This document shows positions 17,220-26,749 of a stretch of 64,000 bases of DNA, in pieces; the first letter of the stretch is position 1, and each line of letters opens with the position of its first letter. Origin of the DNA: Ga0077555 sp041397775 (GTDB taxonomy: Bacteria > Pseudomonadota > Alphaproteobacteria > Rhizobiales > Hyphomicrobiaceae); the NCBI GenBank assembly GCA_041397775.1, contig JAWKWB010000002.1, positions 186,001 to 250,000 of the forward strand, given 5' to 3'. The position numbers and the translations under genes were made by a program. The notes under the pieces were generated by a model, which saw nothing but the letters and a program-made list of their open reading frames with translations, had not been told where the DNA came from and did not search any database.

Positions 17220-18089
17220 ATGGCCGGCACCTACACCCTCGGCGTTCTCACCGACGAAGTTTCGCCGCGGCTCGAGGATGGCTTGCGCTTTGCCGCCGAA
17301 AGCGGCCTGTCGACGGTCGACATTCGTTCCATCGGCGGGGCCAACTTCCTGTCGCTGACGCTGGACGAGCAGACGCGGGCCGCCCGCCAGATCCGCGACG
17401 CGGGGCTCACTGTCGGCACGCTGGCAACGCCGTTGCTCAAATGGTCCGCGCCCGGCCATACCGCCCGTGACATGGGCGACCAGTTCGGCTTCGATGCGGG
17501 CGGACGTAGTCCCGCCGACCTCTATCGCGACGCCTTTGCCGCGGCCGACCTCCTGGGCTGCCGCAACCTGCGTGTCTTCTCCTACCTGGCTTGCGACGGC
17601 TTCTCTCTGTCCATCCTGGACCGCGAGTACGAGGCTTTGCTGCGCCTCGCCGAGAGCCACGACGCCGTGATCCACGTCGAGAACGAGCACGTCTGCAACA
17701 TCTCCAGCGTCGCCGACCTGATTGCAGCCATGAGCCGCTGGCGGCATCCCCGCCTCAGGGCACTGCTCGACATTCCCAATGCCTGGCGGGCGGGCCAGCA
17801 CCCCGATCTCGCCGAGATCGCCGCGATCATGCCGTTCGTCACGCAGACCCACATGAAGGACTATTCGCAGGCGCAGGGACGCTTCGTCGCGCTCGGCACT
17901 GGCGATATCCCATTTGCCGACATGCTGCCCGTGGTCCTGAAGGCCGCTGCCGGCCGCTCCATCGCCTTCGTGGTGGAGACGCACGTCCCTAACGACCAGC
18001 CGGGCGCCACGCAAAAGTCGCTCGAAGCGCTGCGCGCGATGCTTGCGGCGGCATCCCACCAAGCATCTGCAACTGATCCCCGGGGATAA
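17220..18089 (+). CDS. Xylose-isomerase-like TIM barrel protein (sugar epimerase family)
   Basis: This 289-residue protein has the AP-endonuclease-2/xylose-isomerase-like TIM-barrel pattern: LGVLTDEVSPRLEDGLRFAAESGLSTVDIRSIGG at the start, HVENEHVCN as a metal-ligand strand, LLDIPNAWRAG, QTHMKDYSQ and VVETHVPND near the end. Such proteins are sugar or sugar-phosphate isomerases and epimerases, often myo-inositol or hydroxypyruvate related. ATG 17220 follows a GGAGGAGCAGG site, 13 bases after the phosphoesterase stop; the two are probably cotranscribed. Substrate not assignable. Confidence 0.82.
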   Translation: MAGTYTLGVLTDEVSPRLEDGLRFAAESGLSTVDIRSIGGANFLSLTLDEQTRAARQIRDAGLTVGTLATPLLKWSAPGHTARDMGDQFGFDAGGRSPADLYRDAFAAADLLGCRNLRVFSYLACDGFSLSILDREYEALLRLAESHDAVIHVENEHVCNISSVADLIAAMSRWRHPRLRALLDIPNAWRAGQHPDLAEIAAIMPFVTQTHMKDYSQAQGRFVALGTGDIPFADMLPVVLKAAAGRSIAFVVETHVPNDQPGATQKSLEALRAMLAAASHQASATDPRG

Positions 18090-18108
18090 CTCCTGCGCAC
18101 GCAGGTGG

Positions 18109-18130
18109 ACGGGCGCGCTTTGCCCGTTTA
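18109..18130 (+). terminator. Hairpin after the isomerase gene
   Basis: ACGGGC and GCCCGT pair across a seven-base loop, then TTTATT. This resembles a rho-independent terminator just after the isomerase stop and before the transketolase gene. The T run is short. Confidence 0.42.
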
Positions 18131-18199
18131 TTGCTCCTGCGGCAAGCAGGGCGCGGGCATAGGCTCGCGGCCTCGATCAGGCTTTCTGGGAGTTCGTTG

Positions 18200-20212
18200 A
18201 TGAGCACGGCAGCAGCGACGGGAGCATCCGGCATGGGCATCCCGCACAAGGATCTGGCCAACGCCATCCGGGCCCTGTCCATGGACGCGGTGGAAAAGGC
18301 CAAGAGCGGCCACCCCGGTATGCCCATGGGCATGGCGGATGTGGCGACGGTGCTCTTCACGCGCTTTTTGAAGTTCGATGCGGCCGCCCCGGGCTGGCTC
18401 GACCGTGACCGCTTCGTGCTTTCGGCCGGCCACGGCTCCATGCTGCTCTATTCGCTGCTCCATCTGACGGGCTATCCCGGGATGGATCTCGACCAGCTCA
18501 AGAACTTCCGTCAGCTCGGCGCCAAGACGGCAGGCCATCCCGAATTCGGCCATGCGGCCGGTATCGAGACGACGACGGGACCGCTCGGACAGGGGCTGGC
18601 GAATGCGGTCGGCATGGCGCTGGCCGAGCGCCTTCTCAACGCTCGCCATGGCGACGGCATCGTCGATCACCGCACCTGGGTGATCGCCGGTGACGGCTGC
18701 CTGATGGAGGGCATCAGCCAGGAGGCGATCTCGCTGGCCGGCCACCTGGGGCTCGGCAAGCTGATCGTGCTGTTCGACGACAACGGCATCTCCATCGACG
18801 GCCCGACGAGCCTCGCCACCAGCGACGACCAGATGGCACGCTTCAAGGCCTCCGGCTGGGCGACGCTCGCCGTCGACGGCCACGATCCCGAGGCGGTAGC
18901 GGCTGCCATGGCGACGGCGACGAAGGACGCATCGAAGCCCTGGCTGATCGCCTGCAAGACGCGCATCGGCTTCGGGGCGCCCACCAAGGAGGGCAAGGCC
19001 TCCTCGCACGGCTCGCCGCTGGGCGGCGACGAGATCAAGGGCACGCGCGAGCGTATCGGCTGGGCGCACGAGCCGTTCGTGATCCCCGAGGCGATCCTGG
19101 CGGCCTGGCGTGCTGCCGGCAGCCGCGGCACGGCCGAGCGCAGCGCCTGGGAACAGCGCTTCGGTGGTCTCGATGCGACGGCCCGCGCCGCGCTCGCCGA
19201 TCCCGAGGCGGCGCACCGCGCAACTCTTGCCGCAGCCATCGCAGCATCGCGCACGGCCGCGGCGACGTCCGAAGGCCAGAAGGCGACGCGGGTGTGGTCG
19301 GAGCAGACGCTCGAGCGCCTCGCCCCAGCCTGCCCCGAGCTCATCGGCGGCTCCGCCGACCTGACCGGCTCCAACAACACCAAGGCCAAGTCGCAGAAGC
19401 CCGTCAGCAAGGGTGATTTCGGCGGCAGCTATGTCCACTACGGCGTGCGCGAGCACGGCATGGCCGCTGCCATGAACGGCATGGCGCTGCACGGCGGCGT
19501 CGTGCCCTACGGCGGCACGTTCATGGTCTTCACCGACTATTGCCGCCCCGCCATCCGCCTGTCCGCGCTGATGCGCCAGCGTGTCGTCTACGTCATGACG
19601 CACGACTCGATCGGCCTGGGCGAGGACGGACCGACCCACCAGCCGGTGGAGCATCTGGCGGCCCTGCGTGCCATCCCCAACCTCAACGTCTTCCGCCCGG
19701 CCGACGGCGTGGAAACGGCGGAATGCTGGGCGTTGGCGTTGGCAGCGTCCAAGACGCCGTCCGTGCTGGCCTTGACGCGCCAGAACGTGCCCAACCTGCG
19801 CACCAGACTCACGGACGAAAACCCCTGCGCCAAGGGCGGCTACGTGCTGCGCGAGGCGCCGGCCAAGCGCGACGTGACGCTCATCGCCTCGGGCTCGGAG
19901 GTGGGGCTTGCCGCGACTGCGGCCGACATGCTGGCGAAGGAGGGCATCGCGGCCGCCATCGTCTCGATGCCGAGCTTCGAGTTGTTCCGCGCCCAGCCCG
20001 AAGCCTATCGCTTCGCGACGCTGGGCGACGCCCCGCGCATCGCCATAGAGGCCGGCATCGCGCAGGGCTGGCACGAGTGGATCCGCCACAAGGATCGCTT
20101 CGTCGGCCTGTCCGACTTCGGCGCGTCGGCGCCCGCGGCAAAGCTGTTCGAGCACTTCGGTCTGACGCCCGCCCGCGTGGTCGCGGAGGCGAAGGCGCTC
20201 GTCAAGGGCTGA
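18200..20212 (+). CDS. tkt: Transketolase
   Basis: A 670-residue transketolase, normal length. The thiamine diphosphate-binding motif GDGCLMEGISQEAISLAGHLGLGKL is clear, along with KSGHPGMPMGMADV (donor-site His), DLDQLKNFRQLGAKTAGHPEFGH, and the C-terminal EDGPTHQPVEHLAALRAIPN. It moves two-carbon units between sugar phosphates in the cytosol, linking the pentose phosphate pathway and glycolysis. ATG 18200 was chosen because GGGAG lies nine bases upstream and it gives the family N terminus; the frame reads open from 18131. An own promoter is likely, since a hairpin precedes it. Confidence 0.95.
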   Translation: MSTAAATGASGMGIPHKDLANAIRALSMDAVEKAKSGHPGMPMGMADVATVLFTRFLKFDAAAPGWLDRDRFVLSAGHGSMLLYSLLHLTGYPGMDLDQLKNFRQLGAKTAGHPEFGHAAGIETTTGPLGQGLANAVGMALAERLLNARHGDGIVDHRTWVIAGDGCLMEGISQEAISLAGHLGLGKLIVLFDDNGISIDGPTSLATSDDQMARFKASGWATLAVDGHDPEAVAAAMATATKDASKPWLIACKTRIGFGAPTKEGKASSHGSPLGGDEIKGTRERIGWAHEPFVIPEAILAAWRAAGSRGTAERSAWEQRFGGLDATARAALADPEAAHRATLAAAIAASRTAAATSEGQKATRVWSEQTLERLAPACPELIGGSADLTGSNNTKAKSQKPVSKGDFGGSYVHYGVREHGMAAAMNGMALHGGVVPYGGTFMVFTDYCRPAIRLSALMRQRVVYVMTHDSIGLGEDGPTHQPVEHLAALRAIPNLNVFRPADGVETAECWALALAASKTPSVLALTRQNVPNLRTRLTDENPCAKGGYVLREAPAKRDVTLIASGSEVGLAATAADMLAKEGIAAAIVSMPSFELFRAQPEAYRFATLGDAPRIAIEAGIAQGWHEWIRHKDRFVGLSDFGASAPAAKLFEHFGLTPARVVAEAKALVKG

Positions 20213-20245
20213 TCCTGATCGGGATGGAAGCGGCGGTGCGGGCTG

Positions 20246-21160
20246 TCACAGTCCGCGCCGCAGCAGCGCGATATCGACCTGCTTGTGGTGGCGATCGCAG
20301 ATCAGCGCGGCGAGGTCGCAGGCAGGCCGTGTCGCGTTCGAAGGCAGCACGGTGAAGCGGTCGGCGAAGGTGGCCAGGGTCGCTGCGAGAGCACGGGCAT
20401 CCTCGGGCTCGTAGCGCGAGGGCGTCACTTCGAGCACGATCGCGGCGCAATTGCGCGCGATGGCCTCTCCCGCCCCCGCGATGACCTGCGGCTCGAAGCC
20501 CTCCACGTCGATGAACAGTACGAACGGCTCGCTGCCCGAATAAAGCGCGGCAAGTGGCTCGACGGCGACCTCCACGCTGCCCGCCGCGCGCGCAGCCGAG
20601 ACGGCACCCGCCACGAGCGAATGTGCGCCGAGGTTCGTTTCATGCCGGTGCAAATGCGCGCGTCCCTTGGCAGCACCCACCGCAGCGTTGATCGTGTGCA
20701 CTTCTCCGGCCAAGTCGCGCATGTTGAGCGACAGCAGGCGGAAATTCTCCGGCTCCGGCTCGATCGCGTAGAGCTTGCGAAAGCCTGCCGCGTGCGCATT
20801 GAGGCACGTGAGGCCGATGTTGGCGCCGACGTTGACGAAGGCGAGGGATGAAGGCTGAAGGCCGGCTCCGTGCAAGCGGGTTGCCAGCGCATCCATGATC
20901 TCGCGGCCGAAACTGCCCTCGCGCACGACCGCGGAGGCGATCACCTTGTCGCGCGTCAGCACGTGCACGGCAGGCCCACTGCCGCGCGTCACGGCGATCT
21001 CGGTGACGCCGTTCTCGGCGAGGATGTCGAGCGCCAGGTTGGCCCCGTGCTTGGAGCGCATGCCGGTGCGCCCGGCAAGCCAGCGGCGCAGCAGCTTGAA
21101 CAGGCGGCTGTCACGAGTGTCGTCGGCAGGAGGGGGGCTCGATTTCGTCATGCGCGACAT
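20246..21160 (-). CDS. FkbM-family SAM-dependent methyltransferase
   Basis: From the ATG at 21160 the product is about 304 residues. The SAM-binding core is FVNVGANIGLTCLNAHAAGFRKLYAIEPEPENFRLLSLNMRDL, followed by FVLFIDVEGFEPQVIAGAGE and AAIVLEVTPSRYEP, the standard FkbM order. FkbM enzymes O-methylate sugars, lipids or secondary metabolites. An N-terminal helical, basic segment (about residues 15-40) precedes the fold. Two in-frame ATGs (21160, 21151) are possible and neither has a clear ribosome site. The gene is alone and faces the transketolase end to end with about 30 bases between. Confidence 0.85.
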   Translation of the reverse strand: MSRMTKSSPPPADDTRDSRLFKLLRRWLAGRTGMRSKHGANLALDILAENGVTEIAVTRGSGPAVHVLTRDKVIASAVVREGSFGREIMDALATRLHGAGLQPSSLAFVNVGANIGLTCLNAHAAGFRKLYAIEPEPENFRLLSLNMRDLAGEVHTINAAVGAAKGRAHLHRHETNLGAHSLVAGAVSAARAAGSVEVAVEPLAALYSGSEPFVLFIDVEGFEPQVIAGAGEAIARNCAAIVLEVTPSRYEPEDARALAATLATFADRFTVLPSNATRPACDLAALICDRHHKQVDIALLRRGL

Positions 21161-21320
21161 ATGCCGGTGGCACGAGAAGAGTGTCAATCGGATGCGCCAG
21201 GCGTCGTGGCACCCGAGGTCGGGGCGCCGAGACGGCATGGGGGGACGCATCGCGACGGCTTGACCCGGACCCTGCGGCATACCTCATAAGGCAGGCGGTC
21301 GGACAACGCTGAGGTGATTC

Positions 21321-22352
21321 GTGACTTCTACCGCTCTATCGTTCAGTGCCTCCCAGGCCGCGCGGCAGCTCGGGGTCTCCGCGAAGGCCCTGCGCCTCTA
21401 TGAGGAGCGTGGCCTGCTCGAGCCGTCGCGCAGTGCCGCCGGCTGGCGCGTCTACGGACCCGGCCAGATGGCGCGCGCGGCCGAAATCGTCGCACTGCGC
21501 GCCCTGGGGTTGAGCCTCGGCGAAGTTGCGCGTGCACTGGGCGGCGACGGCAGAGTTCTCGATGATGCCTTGGCGGCGCATGAAGTGGCCCTCGAGTCCC
21601 GCGAACGCCAGCTTCGCGCCAACCTGCAGAAAATTCGACGACTTCGCCGCGAGCTGGATCAGGGGGCTAGGTCGATTGCGTCCGTCGCGGTCGAAGCCCG
21701 ACGGCGCGACGATGCGATCGATGTGTCCTTCCCGCTGCCGTGGCCCTGGGGCGGCGAGCACTTCAGGATTTGCCAGTTGCGCAACCTGACCCATGTCGTG
21801 GGGCCTCTGGGAAGCGGCAAGACACGTCTCGTCCAGCGGATGGCGGACGTCATTCCCGGAGCATCGTTCATCGGGCTCGACCGTGCGAAAGACGGCGCCG
21901 CCGGCGCCAAGGCATCGCTGGCCGCAGATGCAGGCTTGGCCGCGCGCGTCGAGCGCATGCTCGCCGCCATGACCGGGCTCGGCGGCAACCGCTCGGATGC
22001 CTTGATCGCCCTGGCCACGGCGCTGGAAATGGCTGGGCCTTCGGTGCGCATCGTCGACATGCTGGAAGACGGCCTCGACGCTCCGACGCAGGAAGCGCTG
22101 ATCTGCCTGTTGCGCCGTCGCGGCCCCACCGCCGCGCCGATCGTGTTCTTGACGCGATCGAGCCTCATCCTGGATGTCGATGCGGTCGGGCGCGACGAGA
22201 CGATCATCTTCTGCCCAGCCAATCACAGCCCGCCGATGTTCGTGGCGCCGCACGCGGGGTCGCCGGGCTACGAAGCCATGGTCACGTGCCTCGCCACGCC
22301 CGACGTGCGCGCCCGCACGCAAGGCGTGGTCGCCGTACGCAGCAGCGCGTAA
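21321..22352 (+). CDS. MerR-type regulator fused to a P-loop ATPase domain
   Basis: A 343-residue protein starting at GTG 21321 after a strong GAGGTGA site. Residues 8-75 are a MerR helix-turn-helix (SASQAARQLGVSAKALRLYEERGLLEPSRSAAGWRVYG), followed by a helical dimer linker (about 76-125). In place of a small effector domain there is an ATPase-like module: Walker A GPLGSGKT at residues 161-168 and a Walker B-like VRIVDMLEDGLDAPTQEAL near 242-260, as in ABC-type domains without the full signature. This implies ATP-gated DNA binding or a regulator that senses nucleotide state. Target unknown; neighbours are an AKR gene and a methyltransferase. Confidence 0.85.
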   Translation: MTSTALSFSASQAARQLGVSAKALRLYEERGLLEPSRSAAGWRVYGPGQMARAAEIVALRALGLSLGEVARALGGDGRVLDDALAAHEVALESRERQLRANLQKIRRLRRELDQGARSIASVAVEARRRDDAIDVSFPLPWPWGGEHFRICQLRNLTHVVGPLGSGKTRLVQRMADVIPGASFIGLDRAKDGAAGAKASLAADAGLAARVERMLAAMTGLGGNRSDALIALATALEMAGPSVRIVDMLEDGLDAPTQEALICLLRRRGPTAAPIVFLTRSSLILDVDAVGRDETIIFCPANHSPPMFVAPHAGSPGYEAMVTCLATPDVRARTQGVVAVRSSA

Positions 22353-22374
22353 CGATCGCCGGGCCGCAACGCCC

Positions 22375-23394
22375 TCACCCAACCCGCGCGAACCGCCCTT
22401 CGACGGGGTATTCGGGATCGGTATAGCCGGGCGTGGAGGGATGGCCCGGTGCTACCAGGCTGTCCACGAGGGCCTCGTCGTCGGCGCCCCACGGGTAGTC
22501 GAGCGCTGTGGGATACCCCGCCCACTGCGCGAACGTGCGCGGCCCCGCGATGATCGACGTGACGGCCCCGTTGTTCAGGACCCAGGCGACGGCGAAATCG
22601 ACGAGGCTCCGGCCCTTCGTTTCCGCGTGCGTCTTCAACGTCTGCGCGATGGCGAGCGACTCGGGCCGCCACTCCGTCTCCATCATGCGCTTGTCGGCGC
22701 GGCCCGCGCGCGTGTCGGGCGGCGCGTTGCTGCCCGGCTGATATTTGCCCGACAGGATGCCGCGCGCCAGCGGGCTGTAGGTGGCGATGCCCATGGAGAA
22801 GGCGCGCGCGGCCGGAAACAACTCCACCTCCGGCATGCGGTTCATGAGATTGTAGTAGGGCTGCACGACGACCGGCGCTGGTGCCCCCACCTCCTTGCAG
22901 GCCATGGCGATGACGGGAATATGCCACGCCCTGACGTTCGAAAGGCCCCAGTAGCGCAGCTTGCCGGCCTGGATCAGATCGCCGAAGGCGCGCGCCACCT
23001 CGGTCCACGGCACGGACGCATCGATGCGGTGGATGTAGGTGATGTCGATGTGGTCGACGCCGAGCCGGGCGAGCGAGGCCTCCGTCGCGCCGACGATATT
23101 GCGGCGGGAGAGGCCCCGGTCGTTGGGGCCGGGTCCCATCGGCTGGGCGAGCTTCGTGGCGAGTACCCAGTGGTTGCGGTGGCCCTTCAGTACCGCCCCC
23201 ACCGTCTCCTCGGATTTGCCCTTGTTGTAGGTGTTCGCCGTATCGATGAAGTTGACGCCGGCCTCCCGCGCGTGGTCGGCGATGCGCTGGGCTTCGACAA
23301 GGTCGGTCGGGCCGCCGAACATCATGGTGCCCAGCGAGATTTCCGAGACTTTCAGGCCGCTGTGGCCGAGCGTGCGATAGCGCATCTGGGACAT
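22375..23394 (-). CDS. Aldo/keto reductase
   Basis: The 339-residue protein follows the AKR barrel pattern: RYRTLGHSGLKVSEISLGTMMFG, the NFIDTANTYNKGKSEETVGAVL active-site tyrosine region, the Lys in HWVLATK and the DHIDITYIHRID histidine. It should reduce aldehydes or ketones with NADPH, or run in reverse, in the cytosol. It belongs to the YghZ/Tas-like set by motif order. ATG 23394 has GGAG upstream. It is followed by the GMC oxidoreductase on the same strand upstream of it, 80 bases away, so they may be one transcript. Confidence 0.88.
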   Translation of the reverse strand: MSQMRYRTLGHSGLKVSEISLGTMMFGGPTDLVEAQRIADHAREAGVNFIDTANTYNKGKSEETVGAVLKGHRNHWVLATKLAQPMGPGPNDRGLSRRNIVGATEASLARLGVDHIDITYIHRIDASVPWTEVARAFGDLIQAGKLRYWGLSNVRAWHIPVIAMACKEVGAPAPVVVQPYYNLMNRMPEVELFPAARAFSMGIATYSPLARGILSGKYQPGSNAPPDTRAGRADKRMMETEWRPESLAIAQTLKTHAETKGRSLVDFAVAWVLNNGAVTSIIAGPRTFAQWAGYPTALDYPWGADDEALVDSLVAPGHPSTPGYTDPEYPVEGRFARVG

Positions 23395-23474
23395 GGGCGC
23401 GCGTGCTCCTTCTCGTTCGTCGGGGGAGGCCGGGAATGGGCGGCCCGGCGCGATGCCGGACCGTCCCGATGGCG

Positions 23475-25073
23475 TCACGCCGCAGCTGCGGCCAGCACCA
23501 TGCGCGCGCACTTCTCGCCGATCATGATCGAGGGCGCATTGGTGTTGCCCGAGGTCAGCGTCGGCATGATCGAGGCATCCGCGACACGCAGGCCCTCGAT
23601 GCCACGCACGCGCAACTGGTCGTCGACGACGGCCATGGCGTCGTTGCCCATCTTGCAGGTGCCGACGGGGTGGTAGGTCGTCTCCGCGTTGTTGGCGACG
23701 AAGTCGAGCAACTCGTCGTCAGTCTGCGCCTTGGGACCCGGCGCGAACTCCTCGGCTTCCAGCCAGGCGAGCTGCGGTTGCGCCATGATCCGGCGCACCA
23801 CGCGCATGGACCCCAGCAGGCTTTCCCGGTCCAGGCTCTCGGCCAGGAAGTTGAAGCGGATCGCCGGCGGCTTGGAGGCGTCCTTGCTGGAGATGTGGAT
23901 GGAGCCTTTGCTCTCGGGCCGCATCTGGTGGACGATGATGGTGAGGCCGGCCTGCTTGTCGAGCTTGATGTCGGGCGTGACGAGGAAAGGCTGCAGCGTC
24001 AGCATCGCATCCGGGCTGTCGAGGCCCTCGCGCGTCTTGAAGAAGGCGCGGATCGGCGAGGCGGGCAGCGCCAGGAAGCCCGTGTTCCTGGTGATGTACT
24101 TGAAGCCTTCCCACAGGGCGCCGACGCCGCGCGCGCGCTCGTTGAAGGTGACGCCCCGGCGCGCGACGCGCCACTTCATGCGCGGCGACCAGTGGTCGCG
24201 CAGGTTCTCTCCCACGCCCGCCAGCGCGTGATGTACCTCGATGCCCAGGTCCTTCAGCCGCTCGGGCTGGCCGATGCCCGACAGCTCCAGGAGCTGCGGC
24301 GAGGCGATCGCCCCCGTCGAGACGATGACCTCGCGGCTGGCGCGCGCTTCACGCTTCTGGCCTTGCACGTTGTAGCGGATGCCCACGCAGCGCTTGCCCT
24401 CGAGGATCAGGCTCTCGGCGTGCGCGTTGGTCTCGATCTCGAGGTTCTTGCGACCTCGCGCGGGGTCGAGATAGCAGGCCGCCGTGCTCATGCGACGCCC
24501 GCCCCGGATCGAGGCCTGCGTCATGGAGATGCCTTCCTGCTCCGGCCCGTTGTAGTCGGGATTGCGGGGGATGCCGACGTTGCCGGCCGCATCCATGAAA
24601 TCGTCGTAGAGCTTGCCGCCCTCGTCGATGTCGGAGATCTTCAGGGGGCCGCCGCGCCCGCGATAGTCGCCATCGCCGTTGCCGTAGCTCTCCATGTCCT
24701 TGAAGATCGGCAGCACGTCCTGGTAGCTCCAGCCGCGGTTGCCGAGCTGCGCCCAGTGGTCGTAGTCCTGGCGCTGGCCGCGCACCCACACCATGCCGTT
24801 GATGGCGCTGGAGCCGCCGAGCATGCGCCCGCGGGGAATCGGGATGCGGCGGCCGCCCGTCTTGTCTTCCGGCTCCGACGAATAGAGCCAGTTGACGCCG
24901 GGCTGGTTGATGAAGCGCGCGAAGCTGATCGGCACGCGCGACAGGAAGTGCGTGTTGCCGCCCGCTTCCAGCAGCAGCACGCGGTAGCGGCCATTCTCCG
25001 TCAGCCGATTGGCGAGCGCCGAGCCCGCCGATCCGGCGCCGACGATGATGTAGTCCACGGTATGCTCGTACAT
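23475..25073 (-). CDS. GMC oxidoreductase (choline dehydrogenase-like)
   Basis: The 532-residue flavoprotein starts MYEHTVDYIIVGAGSAGSAL, with the FAD motif at residues 8-25, and has the GMC signature GRMLGGSSAINGMVWVRG. Near the C terminus TTYHPVGTCKMG carries the catalytic His, and SGNTNAPSIMIGEKCA the second active-site residue. Members oxidise alcohols such as choline, or act as alcohol dehydrogenases. Without betaine-aldehyde dehydrogenase nearby, choline is not assured. The gene diverges from the hotdog gene at 25224, with a 150-base promoter gap. The frame reads open to 25391 as a shadow. Confidence 0.88.
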   Translation of the reverse strand: MYEHTVDYIIVGAGSAGSALANRLTENGRYRVLLLEAGGNTHFLSRVPISFARFINQPGVNWLYSSEPEDKTGGRRIPIPRGRMLGGSSAINGMVWVRGQRQDYDHWAQLGNRGWSYQDVLPIFKDMESYGNGDGDYRGRGGPLKISDIDEGGKLYDDFMDAAGNVGIPRNPDYNGPEQEGISMTQASIRGGRRMSTAACYLDPARGRKNLEIETNAHAESLILEGKRCVGIRYNVQGQKREARASREVIVSTGAIASPQLLELSGIGQPERLKDLGIEVHHALAGVGENLRDHWSPRMKWRVARRGVTFNERARGVGALWEGFKYITRNTGFLALPASPIRAFFKTREGLDSPDAMLTLQPFLVTPDIKLDKQAGLTIIVHQMRPESKGSIHISSKDASKPPAIRFNFLAESLDRESLLGSMRVVRRIMAQPQLAWLEAEEFAPGPKAQTDDELLDFVANNAETTYHPVGTCKMGNDAMAVVDDQLRVRGIEGLRVADASIMPTLTSGNTNAPSIMIGEKCARMVLAAAAA

Positions 25074-25223
25074 GCGTTTCCCCGCATTTCGCGCCTTGCA
25101 GCCGGCGCTTTCGATTGACACAAGCTCACACTCCGCGCGGCAAGGCTGGCCGAGCGTGAAATCCGCGCCTAGATTAAGCAGGTCTGGAGCGATCCGGCCA
25201 CTGGCCTCTGACAGGAGCACCGC

Positions 25224-26027
25224 ATGCCCGCCTTGCAGCCGCTGACCTATACGGTGGAGGCCTTCAACGTCTCGCACGCCTCTGAGAACAAGATTCACGA
25301 CGATACCGTCGCCAAGAAGCTGGGCTTCACGGGTGGGCTCGTGCCCGGTGTCGAGGTGTTCGCCTACGCGACGCATGCAGCGGTGGCCCACTTTGGCGCG
25401 GACTGGTTGCGGCGCGGGCAGATGGAAGGGCGTTTCCAGAAGCCCGTCTACGATGGCCGCATGGCGACGGTGACGGCGACACCGGTGGCAAGTGCTCTCG
25501 AATTCAAGGTGGAAAGCGAAGGCGCGTCGTGTGCGACGGGGACGGCCACCCTGCCGTCGCCGACGCCGCCCGTTCCCGCGCTGTCAGACTACGAGGCCGT
25601 GACGCCCCCCGCTCTGGACGAGCGCCCGCCGGCCGACGAGATGAGCCTCGCCGAAGGCAAGTGGCTGGGTGTCGTGCCTGCCGTGCTGACGGCGGAGCGG
25701 CACGCCGAATATCTGCGTGACGTGCGCGAGCGCCATGACATCTACGCGACGGAGGGCATTGCGCATCCCGGCATCCTCCTGCGCCTGTGCAACTCGTTGC
25801 TGCGCGAGAGCGTCGTGCTGCCGCCCTGGGTGCACGTCGGCAGCAACATGCAGAATTTCGACGTCGCGCGCGTGGGGCAGGTGCTTGCTGCGCGCGGGCG
25901 CGTCGTTGCCAATTACGACCGGAAGGGGCATAGGCTCGTCGATCTCGACTGCGTGCTCACGGCCGATGGCAAGGTGATCGCCCACGTGCTGCACACGGCC
26001 ATCTACAAGCTGCGGCACCTGTCGTAA
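25224..26027 (+). CDS. MaoC/hotdog-fold protein, FAS1-like dehydratase type
   Basis: The 267-residue protein starts with a hotdog-type unit (VSHASENKIHDDTVAKKLGFTGGLVPGVEVFAYAT, similar to the MaoC pattern around the catalytic His/Asp), then a second domain ending CVLTADGKVIAHVLHTAIYK. Two hotdog halves are typical of MaoC-like hydratases and FAS1-like dehydratases that act on acyl-CoA. The Asp-x4-His motif of true MaoC is not obvious, so catalytic activity is uncertain. GACAGGAG lies upstream of ATG. Confidence 0.7.
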   Translation: MPALQPLTYTVEAFNVSHASENKIHDDTVAKKLGFTGGLVPGVEVFAYATHAAVAHFGADWLRRGQMEGRFQKPVYDGRMATVTATPVASALEFKVESEGASCATGTATLPSPTPPVPALSDYEAVTPPALDERPPADEMSLAEGKWLGVVPAVLTAERHAEYLRDVRERHDIYATEGIAHPGILLRLCNSLLRESVVLPPWVHVGSNMQNFDVARVGQVLAARGRVVANYDRKGHRLVDLDCVLTADGKVIAHVLHTAIYKLRHLS

Positions 26028-26082
26028 TTCCCGCGCGGGGCGGACGCGTGATGCGCGTCGCCCGAAAGACCGAAGACGAGTG

Positions 26083-26745
26083 ATGATGACGCACGAACCC
26101 TTCACCGAGCGGTGGTTCCGCGAACTCGCCGAGGGGCGCCTCGAGACGAGCCCGACGGAGGCCGTCTTCGATCCGCGCTCGGGCAAGACGTGGGGCCGCA
26201 GCGACTGGGAGTTGAACCCGGAGATGATCGCGGACTTCGCGGTCATGAAGCCGCCGCGCCCCGCCGCCGTGCTGGTGCCGATCATCGCCCGGCGCGAGCT
26301 GACGGTGCTGTTCACGCAGCGGCCCCAGACCATGCCGACGCACGCGGGCCAGATCTCGTTCCCCGGCGGCAAGGTGGAGCAGGACGACGCCGACCATGCC
26401 GCCGCCGCCCTGCGCGAGGCCGAGGAGGAAATCGGCCTGAAGCAGCGCTACATCGAAGCCTTGGGCTTCCTCGATACCTACCGGACCGGCACCGGTTTCA
26501 ACGTCGCGCCGCTGGTCGCGATCGTGCAGCCCGATTTCACGTTGCAGCTCGACGAGCGGGAGGTCGACGAAGCCTTCGAGGTGCCATTGGCATTCCTCAT
26601 GGACGAGGCGAACCATCAAAAGCACACGCGGCCGTGGCAGGGGCGTGAGCGGCACTTCTACGCCATGCCCTATGGTGAGCGTTACATCTGGGGCGCGACG
26701 GCGGGCATGCTGAAGAACATGCATCAGCGCTTGTTCGTGCGGTGA
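26083..26745 (+). CDS. NUDIX hydrolase, CoA pyrophosphatase (NudL) type
   Basis: A 220-residue protein with the Nudix helix GGKVEQDDADHAAAALREAEEEIGL and, just before it, the CoA-pyrophosphatase block VLFTQRPQTMPTHAGQISFPGG. Together these place it in the NudL/CoAse group that splits CoA or its acyl derivatives, or acts as general housekeeping. Two ATGs and one GTG follow each other at 26080-26088; ATG 26083 is used. It ends four bases before the CCA-transferase start and is probably cotranscribed with it, a common pair in alphaproteobacteria. Confidence 0.88.
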   Translation: MMTHEPFTERWFRELAEGRLETSPTEAVFDPRSGKTWGRSDWELNPEMIADFAVMKPPRPAAVLVPIIARRELTVLFTQRPQTMPTHAGQISFPGGKVEQDDADHAAAALREAEEEIGLKQRYIEALGFLDTYRTGTGFNVAPLVAIVQPDFTLQLDEREVDEAFEVPLAFLMDEANHQKHTRPWQGRERHFYAMPYGERYIWGATAGMLKNMHQRLFVR

Positions 26746-26749
26746 GCCG

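Noticed and set aside
18128..20155. 675-residue minus-strand open frame over transketolase
   Set aside because: Antisense shadow of tkt, with no ribosome site or recognisable fold.
23403..25118. 571-residue plus-strand open frame over the GMC gene
   Set aside because: Antisense shadow of the GMC oxidoreductase.
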